A stretch of DNA of 41,461 nucleotides from Bacteroidota bacterium (GTDB lineage Bacteria > Bacteroidota > Bacteroidia > Sphingobacteriales > Sphingobacteriaceae). Each line of letters opens with the position of its first letter. Position 1 is the first letter of the stretch. Both the position numbers and the translations under genes were made by a program. Under the pieces are notes generated by a model. That model saw only the letters and a list, made by a program, of their open reading frames with translations, made no database searches and was not told the DNA's origin. Below, in pieces: positions 1 through 7,949 of the stretch. The DNA lies in assembly GCA_013285685.1 (NCBI GenBank), contig JABDHD010000026.1, forward strand, positions 1-41,461. The letters are read 5' to 3'.

Positions 1-826
1 TCTTTACCGAGGGATCGTCCAGGGTTTCGTTAAAAACGAAAAGCATTTTTCCGTCAAGGTCAAAGTGTGGCGCTATCATCCTGAATTTGTCCGGTCTTGC
101 TTTAAAGAGTTTGAGTTCGACGTTCTGGGTATCCCGCACCAGGTGAATAACCCTTTTGCTGAATGCGATCAAATCTTTGTTATAGTCGTAAATTTTATTT
201 GCAGTTGTTTGTTTCAGTGCGTAAATGCGGTAATCACCCGCGTGAAGGTTATTCAATGAAAAGTTCCCCGCGCTGTCTACAGTTGCATATATCGACGGTC
301 TCTTTTTTCCAAACAGAAGGGAGTCCTGTTTAAGTGTAAAAAGCATCACTGTGGCATCCTTGTCCCGCTCGCCGGTTTCAGTATTGATGACCCGCCCTGA
401 TATGCTGAGTGAGTCGATGTGGGGGCCGGTCGAAAAAACGTAGGTAAAGTTTTTTAAGACATTGCCCTCGGTAACATCGGCGATCGCCTTACCAAAGTTG
501 ATCACATAAGTAGTATTTTTTTCCAGGGAATCCTTAAGCGTAATGACGATACTTTTTTGGACCGTCTTATACTCCGGGATTTTGGTAGGAGTCGGGCTCA
601 TGGTAATTTCAGTGTAAGGGTTGGCGAGTTTGAAATATTCGTCAAAATCGAGCCGAATCACTTTGCCCTTAAAAAAGCGGGTCATGTTTGGTGGGGTTGC
701 CTTCAATAATTTTGGAGGATCATGGTCGCGGGGCCCGCCACCAGGCGGCTGACGGTTTGCGCAGCCAAAAATCATCAAAAGGAGGGGTAACAGCAGCCCC
801 AAAAATGAGCACTTTTTATTTAACAT
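1..826 (-). CDS. Ig-like domain lipoprotein, 3' end cut by window
   Basis: Read on the minus strand from an ATG at 824-826, the frame stays open to the window edge (275 residues), so the C-terminus is missing. The first 22 residues are a lysine start, a leucine-rich stretch and Cys22 after Ile-Phe-Gly, which looks like a lipoprotein signal. After a proline/glycine-rich linker comes a segment with the SbsA-type Ig fold pattern (Big_5 family: a strand with 'RLDFDEYF', 'ITLKDSLEKNTTYVINFG', 'FSTG'), then a region resembling a carboxypeptidase-like regulatory fold ('ISGRVINTETGE'). Such proteins are common surface lipoproteins in Bacteroidota; the molecular role is unknown. It lies downstream of mnmG on the same strand, 236 bp away. 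Confidence is good for a real lipoprotein gene and moderate for the domain name. Confidence 0.85.
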   Translation of the reverse strand, partial: MLNKKCSFLGLLLPLLLMIFGCANRQPPGGGPRDHDPPKLLKATPPNMTRFFKGKVIRLDFDEYFKLANPYTEITMSPTPTKIPEYKTVQKSIVITLKDSLEKNTTYVINFGKAIADVTEGNVLKNFTYVFSTGPHIDSLSISGRVINTETGERDKDATVMLFTLKQDSLLFGKKRPSIYATVDSAGNFSLNNLHAGDYRIYALKQTTANKIYDYNKDLIAFSKRVIHLVRDTQNVELKLFKARPDKFRMIAPHFDLDGKMLFVFNETLDDPSVK

Positions 827-979
827 TATTTTTAGGCGATATAGGCGATTTTTTTATTTTAATGAAGACTGATATTAAAAATCAAAAATAATCAATCTAA
901 TGCGATATTTTATAACTAATTATAAATCAAATATTTATAAGGTGTTTTCGTGTCATTTTCATGTTTGCCTTAGTCTTGA

Positions 980-1051
980 GTCGAAAGTCTTAAGTAATCA
1001 ATGAGAAATCAGTAAAATTCGACTTTAGACTTCCAACTAAAGACTTTCGAC
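980..1051. repeat. Inverted repeat downstream of mnmG (GTCGAAAGTCTT family)
   Basis: GTCGAAAGTCTT at 980-991 is perfectly complementary to AAGACTTTCGAC at 1040-1051, with further partial copies of the same words between them. It begins 11 bases past the mnmG stop and may act as a 3'-end hairpin, although no strong T tract follows. The same words recur at 22295-22394. Confidence 0.6.
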
Positions 1052-1062
1052 TTTCAAATAGA

Positions 1063-2925
1063 CTATCTTGCAATATGAACCATCAATACCGAAATGTCAG
1101 ACGGCGTGACTCCCGAAATCCGGGAAGCCTGGCCCAGCGTGCGCGGTTTTACTTTCATCAATTTTTCGCGCGCTTCTTTTGACAGCGAAACCAAACCTTG
1201 ATAATCAAACATCGGGTTGATCTCTTTGTCTTCCATTTTTTTCATCCGGTCAACGATATCCATTTCCTTCTCAAAATAACTCTCATATTTGATTTTTATT
1301 TCAGCCTGCTCGATAGTTTCTTTATCAAAGGCGGATAACAGATCATCTAAGGTAGCATCCGCTTTTCGCAGGTCGTTTAACCCCACCTGCGGCCGGCTAA
1401 CCAGGTTAAACAGTTTGGTATTTTGGCTGAGGGCGCTTGTCTCCAAATCTTCCAACAAGTTATTTACCGAAGCAGGGTCGATTGATTTCGCTTTGGTAAA
1501 CGCAACAATGTCATCCGAGTTTTTGATCTTTTGATTTACCTTTTCCAAACGCTCATCGCTGATCAACCCTAATTCATGTCCCATCGGGCTGAGCCGGATA
1601 TCGGCATTGTCCTGGCGCAGGAGCAAGCGGTGTTCGGCACGTGATGTGAACATGCGGTACGGTTCTTCAGTGCCCTTGGTTACCAGGTCGTCAATCAATA
1701 CCCCAATATACGAATCAGACCGCTTCATGATCAGCTCGTGCTTGTCGTTTAGTTTTTGATGTGCGTTAATGCCGGCAATAAAGCCCTGGGATGCCGCTTC
1801 TTCATAACCGGTGGTGCCGTTGATCTGTCCCGCGAAATATAAATTATCGATCAGTTTGGTTTCTAAAGTGAGGCCAAGCTGGGTAGGAGGGAAATAATCA
1901 TATTCAATAGCATACCCCGGCCTGAACATTTTGGCCTTTTGGAAACCCGGAATTTGTACGAGAGCTTTATATTGTACATCTTCCGGCAGGGAGGTAGAGA
2001 AGCCGTTGACGTATATTTCAACCGTATTCCAACCCTCCGGTTCAACAAATATCTGGTGACGGTCGCGCTCGGCAAAGCGGTTGATCTTGTCTTCAATAGA
2101 TGGACAATACCGCGGGCCCAGGCCTTTTATCCGGCCGGTAAACATGGGCGATTTTTCGAAGCCCTCTTTTAATGTTTCGTGCACGTTGGTATTGGTGTAG
2201 GTGGTCCAGCAGCAGCGCTGTTCTTTGGCAAGTTCTACATCGGTAAAGGAAAACCGCCCGCGTTCTTCATCGCCCCATTGTTCTTCCATCAGTGCGTAGT
2301 TGAGGCTTCTGCCGTCAACACGGGGTGGTGTGCCGGTTTTCATCCGGCCTGATTCAAAGCCAAGTTCAACTAATTGCTCGGTTAAGCCGGTCGCGGCTTT
2401 TTCAGCTGTACGGCCGCCGCCGAAACGTTTTTCGCCGATATGGATGATGCCGTTAAGGAACGTGCCGTTGGTTAAAACAACTGCGTCCGATTCGATCTCT
2501 ATTCCAAGTGATGTGCGTACACCGGCGATTGTTCTGTTCTTAACCAGCAGAGAAGTAACGGTGTCTTGCCAAAAGTCTACGTTTGGCGTTCTTTCCAGCG
2601 CTAAACGCCATTCTTCCGCAAAGCGCATACGGTCGCTTTGGGCCCTGGGGCTCCACATCGCGGGGCCTTTTGAGCGGTTCAGCATCCTGAATTGCAGCGA
2701 TGTTTTATCCGTGATGATACCTGAATATCCCCCTAATGCATCAATCTCGCGTACAATTTGTCCTTTTGCAACGCCGCCCATAGCGGGGTTGCAGCTCATT
2801 TGGGCGATGACCCCCATATTCATGGTGACCAAAAGCACTGATGAACCCAGGTTTGCCGCCGCCGCCGCCGCTTCACAGCCGGCATGGCCGGCGCCAACAA
2901 CTATTACATCATATTTCTTAAACAT
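1063..2925 (-). CDS. mnmG: tRNA uridine-5-carboxymethylaminomethyl(34) synthesis enzyme MnmG
   Basis: MnmG (GidA) binds FAD and, with the GTPase MnmE, installs the carboxymethylaminomethyl group on the wobble uridine of several tRNAs. The 620-residue length is normal for the family. The N-terminus has the Rossmann motif '[12 protein letters not shown]' (about residues 9-20), followed by '[13 protein letters not shown]' and '[13 protein letters not shown]', all hallmark MnmG blocks. '[10 protein letters not shown]' and '[16 protein letters not shown]' lie mid-protein, and the C-terminal GidA-associated helical domain ends with '[16 protein letters not shown]'. The ATG at 2923-2925 gives the expected start just before the Rossmann motif. 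Upstream lies the parS-rich segment. In many bacteria gidA is close to the replication origin, which fits those sites. Confidence 0.97.
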   Translation of the reverse strand: MFKKYDVIVVGAGHAGCEAAAAAANLGSSVLLVTMNMGVIAQMSCNPAMGGVAKGQIVREIDALGGYSGIITDKTSLQFRMLNRSKGPAMWSPRAQSDRMRFAEEWRLALERTPNVDFWQDTVTSLLVKNRTIAGVRTSLGIEIESDAVVLTNGTFLNGIIHIGEKRFGGGRTAEKAATGLTEQLVELGFESGRMKTGTPPRVDGRSLNYALMEEQWGDEERGRFSFTDVELAKEQRCCWTTYTNTNVHETLKEGFEKSPMFTGRIKGLGPRYCPSIEDKINRFAERDRHQIFVEPEGWNTVEIYVNGFSTSLPEDVQYKALVQIPGFQKAKMFRPGYAIEYDYFPPTQLGLTLETKLIDNLYFAGQINGTTGYEEAASQGFIAGINAHQKLNDKHELIMKRSDSYIGVLIDDLVTKGTEEPYRMFTSRAEHRLLLRQDNADIRLSPMGHELGLISDERLEKVNQKIKNSDDIVAFTKAKSIDPASVNNLLEDLETSALSQNTKLFNLVSRPQVGLNDLRKADATLDDLLSAFDKETIEQAEIKIKYESYFEKEMDIVDRMKKMEDKEINPMFDYQGLVSLSKEAREKLMKVKPRTLGQASRISGVTPSDISVLMVHIAR

Positions 2926-2956
2926 CTTCTACCGATATATTGCGCCGATGGCGCAT

Positions 2957-2976
2957 GATGTTCCACGTGGAACATC
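2957..2976. other. parS-type ParB binding site 1
   Basis: A perfect 20-bp palindrome, with core ATGTTCCACGTGGAACAT flanked by G and C. The core TGTTCCACGTGGAACA matches the established bacterial parS consensus (TGTTTCACGTGAAACA type, with the C/G variant found in Pseudomonas and others). It sits 32 bp upstream of the mnmG start codon. ParB would load here for chromosome partitioning; the role is inferred from the motif and its triplication. Confidence 0.88.
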
Positions 2977-2997
2977 TGTTTATTCTTAAACCGCACG

Positions 2998-3068
2998 CGG
3001 CGAATGCAATTCGCCGTTAAAGAGGGCTGCCTTTGGACGTCCTCCGTTAGGGCGTATCGCATACGCCC
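2998..3068. repeat. Two short REP-like hairpins between parS sites
   Basis: CGGCGAAT-gca-ATTCGCCG at 2998-3016 and GGGCGTAT-cgc-ATACGCCC at 3050-3068 are perfect hairpins with 3-base loops and similar design (GGCG-nAT arms). A smaller one, GCGCC-gat-GGCGC, is at 2942-2954. They look like repetitive extragenic palindromes rather than terminators, since no T tract follows. Confidence 0.7.
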
Positions 3069-3093
3069 CCTATGTTCCACGTGGAACATAGGG
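3068..3093. other. parS-type ParB binding site 2
   Basis: The same 18-bp core as site 1 (ATGTTCCACGTGGAACAT, 3072-3089), extended by complementary flanks into a perfect 26-bp palindrome beginning CCCT and ending AGGG. It lies in the intergenic segment between mnmG and the small membrane protein gene. Confidence 0.88.
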
Positions 3094-3094
3094 T

Positions 3095-3120
3095 TAGAGA
3101 CGCGATGCATCGCGTCTCTA
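3095..3120. repeat. 26-bp perfect palindrome (REP-like)
   Basis: TAGAGACGCGATG followed by its exact reverse complement, one base after parS site 2. It has no loop and no T tract. The arm design (GAGACGCGATG) suggests a dispersed extragenic palindrome; only this copy is present in the window. Confidence 0.7.
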
Positions 3121-3140
3121 CGGCGCTTGTTTGTACAAAA

Positions 3141-3395
3141 TTATTCATTAACCCGCGATGTTCCACGTGGAACATTAAATAATGATAATAACGCTACAAG
3201 AGCCCAAACGCCTTCTAAGGCTACAAACGGATAAAACCGTATCAAATACGATGAAAAGCAGCATATGCCCGCCCCAATAAGGTTCATCGCTTTATAGGTA
3301 TTGCTTTGCGCCGGCATCTTTTTATATAGATTCAGCAGAAAAGCAATTAATAAAATGATCACGCCAATTGATGCCAGTATGTCGGGTGCTTTCAT
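3141..3395 (-). CDS. Small CBU_0592-type membrane protein
   Basis: An 84-residue protein with about three hydrophobic segments (roughly residues 7-23, 37-52 and 55-73). Its pattern ('GVIILLIAFLLNL', 'NLIGAGICCFSSYLI', 'PFVALEGVWALVALLSL') resembles the CBU_0592 family of small membrane proteins of unknown function. The start at 3393-3395 abuts the stop of the upstream ABC-F gene (3396), so the two are probably co-transcribed. The last eleven residues ('NVPRGTSRVNE') are encoded across parS site 3 and do not look like family sequence, so the C-terminus seems to have been shaped by that palindrome. Function unknown. Confidence 0.75.
   Translation of the reverse strand: MKAPDILASIGVIILLIAFLLNLYKKMPAQSNTYKAMNLIGAGICCFSSYLIRFYPFVALEGVWALVALLSLFNVPRGTSRVNE
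3158..3175. other. parS-type ParB binding site 3, inside a coding region
   Basis: A third exact copy of ATGTTCCACGTGGAACAT (perfect 18-bp palindrome). It overlaps the 3' end of the small membrane protein gene, where on the minus strand it is read as Asn-Val-Pro-Arg-Gly-Thr. It lies about 85 bp from site 2 and 200 bp from site 1. Confidence 0.88.
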
Positions 3396-5261
3396 TTAGG
3401 CCTCTTTTAACTCAGTTAATTCCAACCAACGTGCACTTTTTGCATCCAAACGGCTATTTAATGCGTCAATTTGTTTCAGTATTTCAGCAAGTTTTTCAGG
3501 ATCAATTCCCGAAATATTCAATTCATCGTTCTTTTGTATTAGCTGCTGTTCTATTTCGGGTATCTCTTTTTCCAGCGTTTCCAACTCCTGGCTATCTTTA
3601 AAGCTCAGCTTGTTTTTCTTTGACGCCGGTACTGCGGAAGTATCAACAGCCACACCTTTCTTGCTTTGTTGTTTGTTTTCCTCCTGTTCTAACCGGTATG
3701 CCGAGTAATTGCCATTGTATATTCTTATGTCTTGGCCGGCCTCCAGTATAAATAGCTGGTCGGTTAGCTTATCCAACAAGTACCTGTCGTGCGAAACCAG
3801 CATCAAAACACCGGTGTAATTGGTTAAAAACTCTTCCAATACATTCAGGGTATCAATATCCAAATCGTTTGTAGGCTCATCCAGTATCAAAAAGTTTGGA
3901 TTTTTCATCAATACCTGCATCAGCAACAGGCGCTTTTTCTCGCCGCCGCTTAGCTTTGAGATAAATCCGTGTTGTTTTGCCGGCGGAAAAAGGAACAAAG
4001 TGAGCAGCGCGGAGGCCGAAATGGTTTTTCCGTCGGCCATGGTAATAAACTCCGCCACATTTTTTACCACATCGATAACCCGTTCCGTCTCTTTAAAAAC
4101 CATGCCGCCCTGCTGAAAATAACCCATAACCGTTGTTTCACCCTTGATTATTGCGCCACGGTCGGGGTTTATTGCCCCGGTGAGCAGATTTAACAGGGTT
4201 GATTTGCCGCTGCCGTTTTTACCTGCCACACCAATGCGGTCTCCTTTCTTAAAAACATAGCTAAAATCAGTGATAACATTTTTATTGTTAAACGACTTGT
4301 AGACATGTTCGATCTCCATAATCTTATTGCCCTGGCGCGCCGTTTTTACCGAAAGTTCTACCTTTTGCTTTGGACCGCCGTTTTTGGTTTTATCTTCCAG
4401 GTCATAATAGGCGTCAATCCGCGCTTTTGATTTGGTTCCCCTGGCCTGTGGCTGGCGGCGCATCCATTCCAGCTCTTTTCGCAATAAATTACTGTTTTTT
4501 TGAAATGCTGCCGCGTCTGCACTTTCGCGTTCGGCTTTCTTCTCCAGGTAATATTCGTAGTTGCCGGCGTAGGGGATGAGTTTCCCTTTATCTATTTCCA
4601 GTATCTCGTTGCAAACATTATCCAGGAAATACCGGTCGTGGGTAACCATCAGGATGGTTTTGGTGCCGTCGGTCAGTAATTTCTCCAGCCATTCAATGGT
4701 ATCGATGTCCAAATGGTTGGTCGGCTCGTCCAAAATATACAGGTCGGGGTCTTCTATCAGCAGTTTGGCCAGCGCGAGCCGCTTCTTTTGGCCGCCGCTA
4801 AGGGTGGTGATCCTTTGATCGAGGTGATGAATATCCAGCCTTCCGAGGATGGTTTTAATCATATACTCGTATTCCCACGCATTGATCATGCTCATTTCTT
4901 CCATCACCACCTCGATGGCCTTATGGTTTTCCGGGTCGTTTTCCAGCAATTCCTCGTATTTCCGGATCAGTTGCTGCTGTTTGTCGTCCGCATGGAAAAT
5001 ATAATCGCTGATGGTGATGGCATCCTTAAAGCCCGGGTCCTGTTCCAGGTAGCCCGAACGCAGATCGCGCATCTGCGCAACTTTTCCTTCGGTTGGCTGC
5101 AGCTGGCCGGCCAGCAATTTCAGCAGGGTTGATTTACCGGCTCCGTTTATACCCACCAGGGCTACCCTGCGCCCGCGGTTTATGCCGATGGACGCGTTTT
5201 TAAATAGCCAGTGGTCATGAAATGAATGGCCGAGGTTTTCGGCCGAGATATATGTGCTCAC
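3396..5261 (-). CDS. ABC-F family ATPase, Uup-like
   Basis: A soluble protein with two ABC domains and no membrane segments. It has Walker A 'GINGAGKST' and 'GKNGSGKST', signatures 'LSGGQKKRLALAK' and 'LSGGEKKRLLLM', and Walker B 'LYILDEPTNHLD' and 'FLILDEPTNDLD'. A basic linker ('QPQARGTKSKARIDAYYDLE') separates the domains, and a lysine/glutamate-rich coiled coil ends the protein (about residues 550-620), which is typical of Uup rather than EttA. ABC-F proteins act on the ribosome to relieve stalled or awkward states; some protect from antibiotics. The 621-residue length is normal. Its start overlaps the end of the upstream SDR gene by 4 bp (ATGA), and the downstream membrane protein gene follows without a gap, so the three form one operon. 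Confidence 0.92.
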   Translation of the reverse strand: MSTYISAENLGHSFHDHWLFKNASIGINRGRRVALVGINGAGKSTLLKLLAGQLQPTEGKVAQMRDLRSGYLEQDPGFKDAITISDYIFHADDKQQQLIRKYEELLENDPENHKAIEVVMEEMSMINAWEYEYMIKTILGRLDIHHLDQRITTLSGGQKKRLALAKLLIEDPDLYILDEPTNHLDIDTIEWLEKLLTDGTKTILMVTHDRYFLDNVCNEILEIDKGKLIPYAGNYEYYLEKKAERESADAAAFQKNSNLLRKELEWMRRQPQARGTKSKARIDAYYDLEDKTKNGGPKQKVELSVKTARQGNKIMEIEHVYKSFNNKNVITDFSYVFKKGDRIGVAGKNGSGKSTLLNLLTGAINPDRGAIIKGETTVMGYFQQGGMVFKETERVIDVVKNVAEFITMADGKTISASALLTLFLFPPAKQHGFISKLSGGEKKRLLLMQVLMKNPNFLILDEPTNDLDIDTLNVLEEFLTNYTGVLMLVSHDRYLLDKLTDQLFILEAGQDIRIYNGNYSAYRLEQEENKQQSKKGVAVDTSAVPASKKNKLSFKDSQELETLEKEIPEIEQQLIQKNDELNISGIDPEKLAEILKQIDALNSRLDAKSARWLELTELKEA

Positions 5262-5911
5262 GCGATTTCTTTTATTTCGTCGGAAGCGTGAATAAAAACG
5301 CCTTCCTGTTTTATTAATGATTGTTTGTACATCGCACTGGCGACGGTTGCAGCCGGAATACTCCTGTATTTTCTGAGGCCGCCAATTAACAAAGGGTCAA
5401 TTAGTTTAGATAATCCGAAAAGAAAGCGTTCCCCGGCCCTTTTTTCTGTCCTGTCACCTGTTAACAAGGCCGGCCGGTAAATGTGCAGGCAATTCAAACC
5501 GACACCCATTAGGTCATTTTCGATCTCGCCTTTCATTTTGGTATAAAAATTTGACGAAGCGGCATTAGCGCCAAGCGATGAGACCAAATGAAATTGGGCC
5601 ATTCCGTTTTTCTTTGCTATCTGTGCCAGCTGCAAAGGATAGTCGTGGTCGATTTTTCGGTATGCCGTCAGGTCCGGCGTTTTCTTTCGTGTTGAGCCTA
5701 AACAAGAAAATAAGGCGTGCCCGTTTATCTCGCCCTCATATTCTGAAAGCGCGTCAAAATCAACTAAAACTTGATTAAGCCTGGGATGCGTCAAAGGCAA
5801 TTCTTTTCGAACTAAAACTACAACTTCCTGGTATGCAGGGCTTTGTAATAAAATATCGAGCAGATACCCGCCTATTAGCCCGCTTGCCCCGGCTATTATT
5901 GCTTTTGCCAC
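5258..5911 (-). CDS. NAD(P)-binding atypical SDR (NAD-dependent epimerase/TIP30-like)
   Basis: A 217-residue single Rossmann protein. The glycine motif 'AGASGLIGGYLLDILL' (residues 8-23) marks NAD(P) binding. 'SCLGSTRKK', 'VSSLGANA' and 'YTKMKGEIE' (Y-x3-K like) follow in the order seen in atypical short-chain dehydrogenases related to TIP30/HTATIP2. The substrate cannot be read from the sequence. It is the first gene of a minus-strand operon with the ABC-F gene (ATGA overlap) and the small membrane protein. The start directly precedes the Rossmann strand, and the 256-bp gap before the divergent mlaE gene can hold both promoters. Confidence 0.85.
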   Translation of the reverse strand: MAKAIIAGASGLIGGYLLDILLQSPAYQEVVVLVRKELPLTHPRLNQVLVDFDALSEYEGEINGHALFSCLGSTRKKTPDLTAYRKIDHDYPLQLAQIAKKNGMAQFHLVSSLGANAASSNFYTKMKGEIENDLMGVGLNCLHIYRPALLTGDRTEKRAGERFLFGLSKLIDPLLIGGLRKYRSIPAATVASAMYKQSLIKQEGVFIHASDEIKEIA

Positions 5912-6167
5912 AACCTGTTAATTTTTTGCAAAAATACGCATAATTTAATTTGCACCGGGCTTTGATAATCGCCCTAAATTTTTGTTGACGAGGGGCTTCC
6001 GAAATATAGCCGTCGATTGTTATAAACAAAACGTACGGTTTGAGGTTGTATTACAAGTTAGTAACATCGAAACCAAGGCACAATCCCGTTTCCTGAAAGT
6101 ATTTACCCCATGTTTAAGGCGATGCTGATTTTACCGGGAGTGCAGGTGGAATAATTAAAGACTAAAT

Positions 6168-6947
6168 ATGGCAGAAGAGATTGCAATTCCATCATGGAAG
6201 AAATGGTTTGAAGGCATCGGCGACCAGGTCGGGTTTTTCATCGACTTTTTCAGGAATATTTTTACCGGCGGGTTTGAATGGTCGGAATTTGTACGGCAAT
6301 GTTACGAGATCGGGTACCGATCCATAATGTTGGTTGGCATCACCTCGTTTATTATGGGCGTTGTGCTTATCCTGCAGCTGCGGCCAACCCTTATATCTTT
6401 TGGCGCAGCCAGCATGCTGCCCAAAACGCTCGCCGTTTCGTTTATCAGGGAAATAGGCCCCGTTATTATCGGGCTGATTTGCGCCGGTAAAGTGGCGTCA
6501 TCTATCGGGGCCGAACTGGGGAGCATGAAGGTTACTGAACAATTGGACGCCATGGAGGTATCGGGCGCAAACCCGCTGCAATACCTGGTTGTTACCCGTA
6601 TACTCGCCACAACGATTATGGTGCCCATACTATCGATAATAGGCGACGTAATAGGCCTTTTTGGTGGTTTCCTGGCGTTAAACTTAAGGGATAACATGAG
6701 TTTTTCCCTCTATTTTACAAAAGTGATCGCATCCATCGATTTTTCTGATTTTTTACCCGCCCTGGTTAAAACTATATTTTTCGGCTTCGCCATCGGCTTT
6801 GTGGGCTGTTATAAGGGGTTTCATTCAAACAAAGGGACAGAGAGTGTGGGCATAGCAGCCAATTCAGCAGTAGTAACAGCTTCCTTATGGATTTTTATAA
6901 TTGATGCCATTGCTGTTCAGATCACGAGTTTATTGTTTTATAGATAA
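6168..6947 (+). CDS. mlaE: MlaE-family lipid ABC transporter permease
   Basis: A 259-residue polytopic inner-membrane protein with about five to six hydrophobic segments. It has the family block 'REIGPVIIGLICAGKVASSIGAELGSMKVTEQLDAMEVSG' split by the conserved EQLDAM element (about residues 104-145) and 'GCYKGFHSNKGTESVGIAA' near the C-terminus, both diagnostic for the MlaE/YrbE permease. With the ATPase and MCE protein that follow, it should move phospholipids between the inner membrane and the envelope. The two partner genes lie downstream on the same strand, but a 213-bp gap containing an inverted repeat separates them from this gene, which is unusual for an mla operon. Confidence 0.94.
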   Translation: MAEEIAIPSWKKWFEGIGDQVGFFIDFFRNIFTGGFEWSEFVRQCYEIGYRSIMLVGITSFIMGVVLILQLRPTLISFGAASMLPKTLAVSFIREIGPVIIGLICAGKVASSIGAELGSMKVTEQLDAMEVSGANPLQYLVVTRILATTIMVPILSIIGDVIGLFGGFLALNLRDNMSFSLYFTKVIASIDFSDFLPALVKTIFFGFAIGFVGCYKGFHSNKGTESVGIAANSAVVTASLWIFIIDAIAVQITSLLFYR

Positions 6948-7028
6948 ATCCGAAAGTCGGCAAAGTCAGCAAAGTTTGAAGAAGCTGCAACGGAGGTTTT
7001 CGGTAAAATAAAGTCAAAAAAAGAAATG

Positions 7029-7127
7029 TAATCGCAAAGATTGCTAAGAAGGCACAGGGAAAAAATTGACAAACTATTAAGGCTTTGTGGCCAACGTGTT
7101 TTGGCCTTTGTGTTCGTTGTGGTTAAA
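7029..7127. repeat. Degenerate AACCACAAAG-type inverted repeat
   Basis: The left arm around TAATCGCAAAGATTGCTAAG and the right arm ending CTTTGTGTTCGTTGTGGTTAAA pair imperfectly. The right arm, read as its complement, begins TTTAACCACAACGAACACAAAG, matching the ends of the related elements at 14222-14315 and 23817-23930. It lies in the gap between mlaE and mlaF. Confidence 0.6.
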
Positions 7128-7160
7128 TCCGGTACAGTTTAGTTATAGTAGAAGAAAGAA

Positions 7161-7949
7161 ATGGACGAAGTGAATGTAGATACCGAAAAAAAAAGCAAGC
7201 CGGAAAGCCGTGAGGGTATTGTAATAGCCATAAAGGGCCTGAAAAAGTCATTTGGGGCGAAACATGTTTTAAAAGACATCAACCTGGAGGTAAAAAAAGG
7301 GGAGAACGTGGTGATATTGGGAAGATCAGGCACAGGTAAATCGGTGGCTATACAATGTATCGTGGGGTTGCTAAAACCCGACGGGGGCTCGCTGAAAGTG
7401 TTTGGCGATGAGGTTGCCGGAATGACAGATAAAGAACTGAAACAATTGCGGATAAAAATCGGGTTTTTGTTTCAGAGCGGAGCCTTATATGATTCGATGA
7501 CCGTACGCGAAAATCTTGAATTCCCATTAACGAGGGTATTAAAAATTAAGGACCAGCAGGAAATTGATAAACGTGTAGAAGAAGCTTTGGATAGTGTGGG
7601 TTTGCTGGAAGCGATAGATAAATTACCGTCAGATCTGTCGGGCGGCATGCGAAAGCGGGCCGGCCTTGCGCGCACCATTATCGTAAACCCCGAAATTATA
7701 TTATATGACGAGCCCACAACAGGGCTTGATCCGATCACTTCAAGGGAAATCAGCGATCTGATAACAAGTATTCAAAAGAAATATAAAACCTCATCCATTA
7801 TTATTACGCACGACATGGAATGTGCACGAATTGCATCTGACCGGATGTTAATTATGGATGACGGCGTATTTATAGCGGAAGGTTCATTTGATGGCCTTCA
7901 TAAATCAACAAACAAAACAGTGAGAGAATTTTTTAAAGATATATTATGA
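7161..7949 (+). CDS. mlaF: MlaF-family ABC transporter ATPase
   Basis: A 262-residue ABC ATPase: Walker A 'GRSGTGKS', Q-loop 'FLFQSGALYDSMTVREN', signature 'LSGGMRKRAGLAR', Walker B 'IILYDEPTTGLDP' and switch histidine in 'IIITHDM'. The signature with Met-Arg-Lys-Arg and 'GALYDSMTVRENLEFPL' are typical of MlaF/MKL ATPases that power lipid transport. The first 20 residues form a charged extension before the ATPase fold. Its end overlaps the start of the MCE gene by 4 bp (ATGA), showing translational coupling. An ATG at 7161 after an A-rich stretch is the likely start. Confidence 0.93.
   Translation: MDEVNVDTEKKSKPESREGIVIAIKGLKKSFGAKHVLKDINLEVKKGENVVILGRSGTGKSVAIQCIVGLLKPDGGSLKVFGDEVAGMTDKELKQLRIKIGFLFQSGALYDSMTVRENLEFPLTRVLKIKDQQEIDKRVEEALDSVGLLEAIDKLPSDLSGGMRKRAGLARTIIVNPEIILYDEPTTGLDPITSREISDLITSIQKKYKTSSIIITHDMECARIASDRMLIMDDGVFIAEGSFDGLHKSTNKTVREFFKDIL

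Noticed and set aside
2300..2989. 229-residue plus-strand frame inside mnmG
   Set aside because: Antisense shadow of mnmG.
2904..3234. Short frames across the parS segment, with 'MFHVEH' peptides
   Set aside because: The peptide is only the parS palindrome read as codons; the frames have no family features and overlap hairpins.
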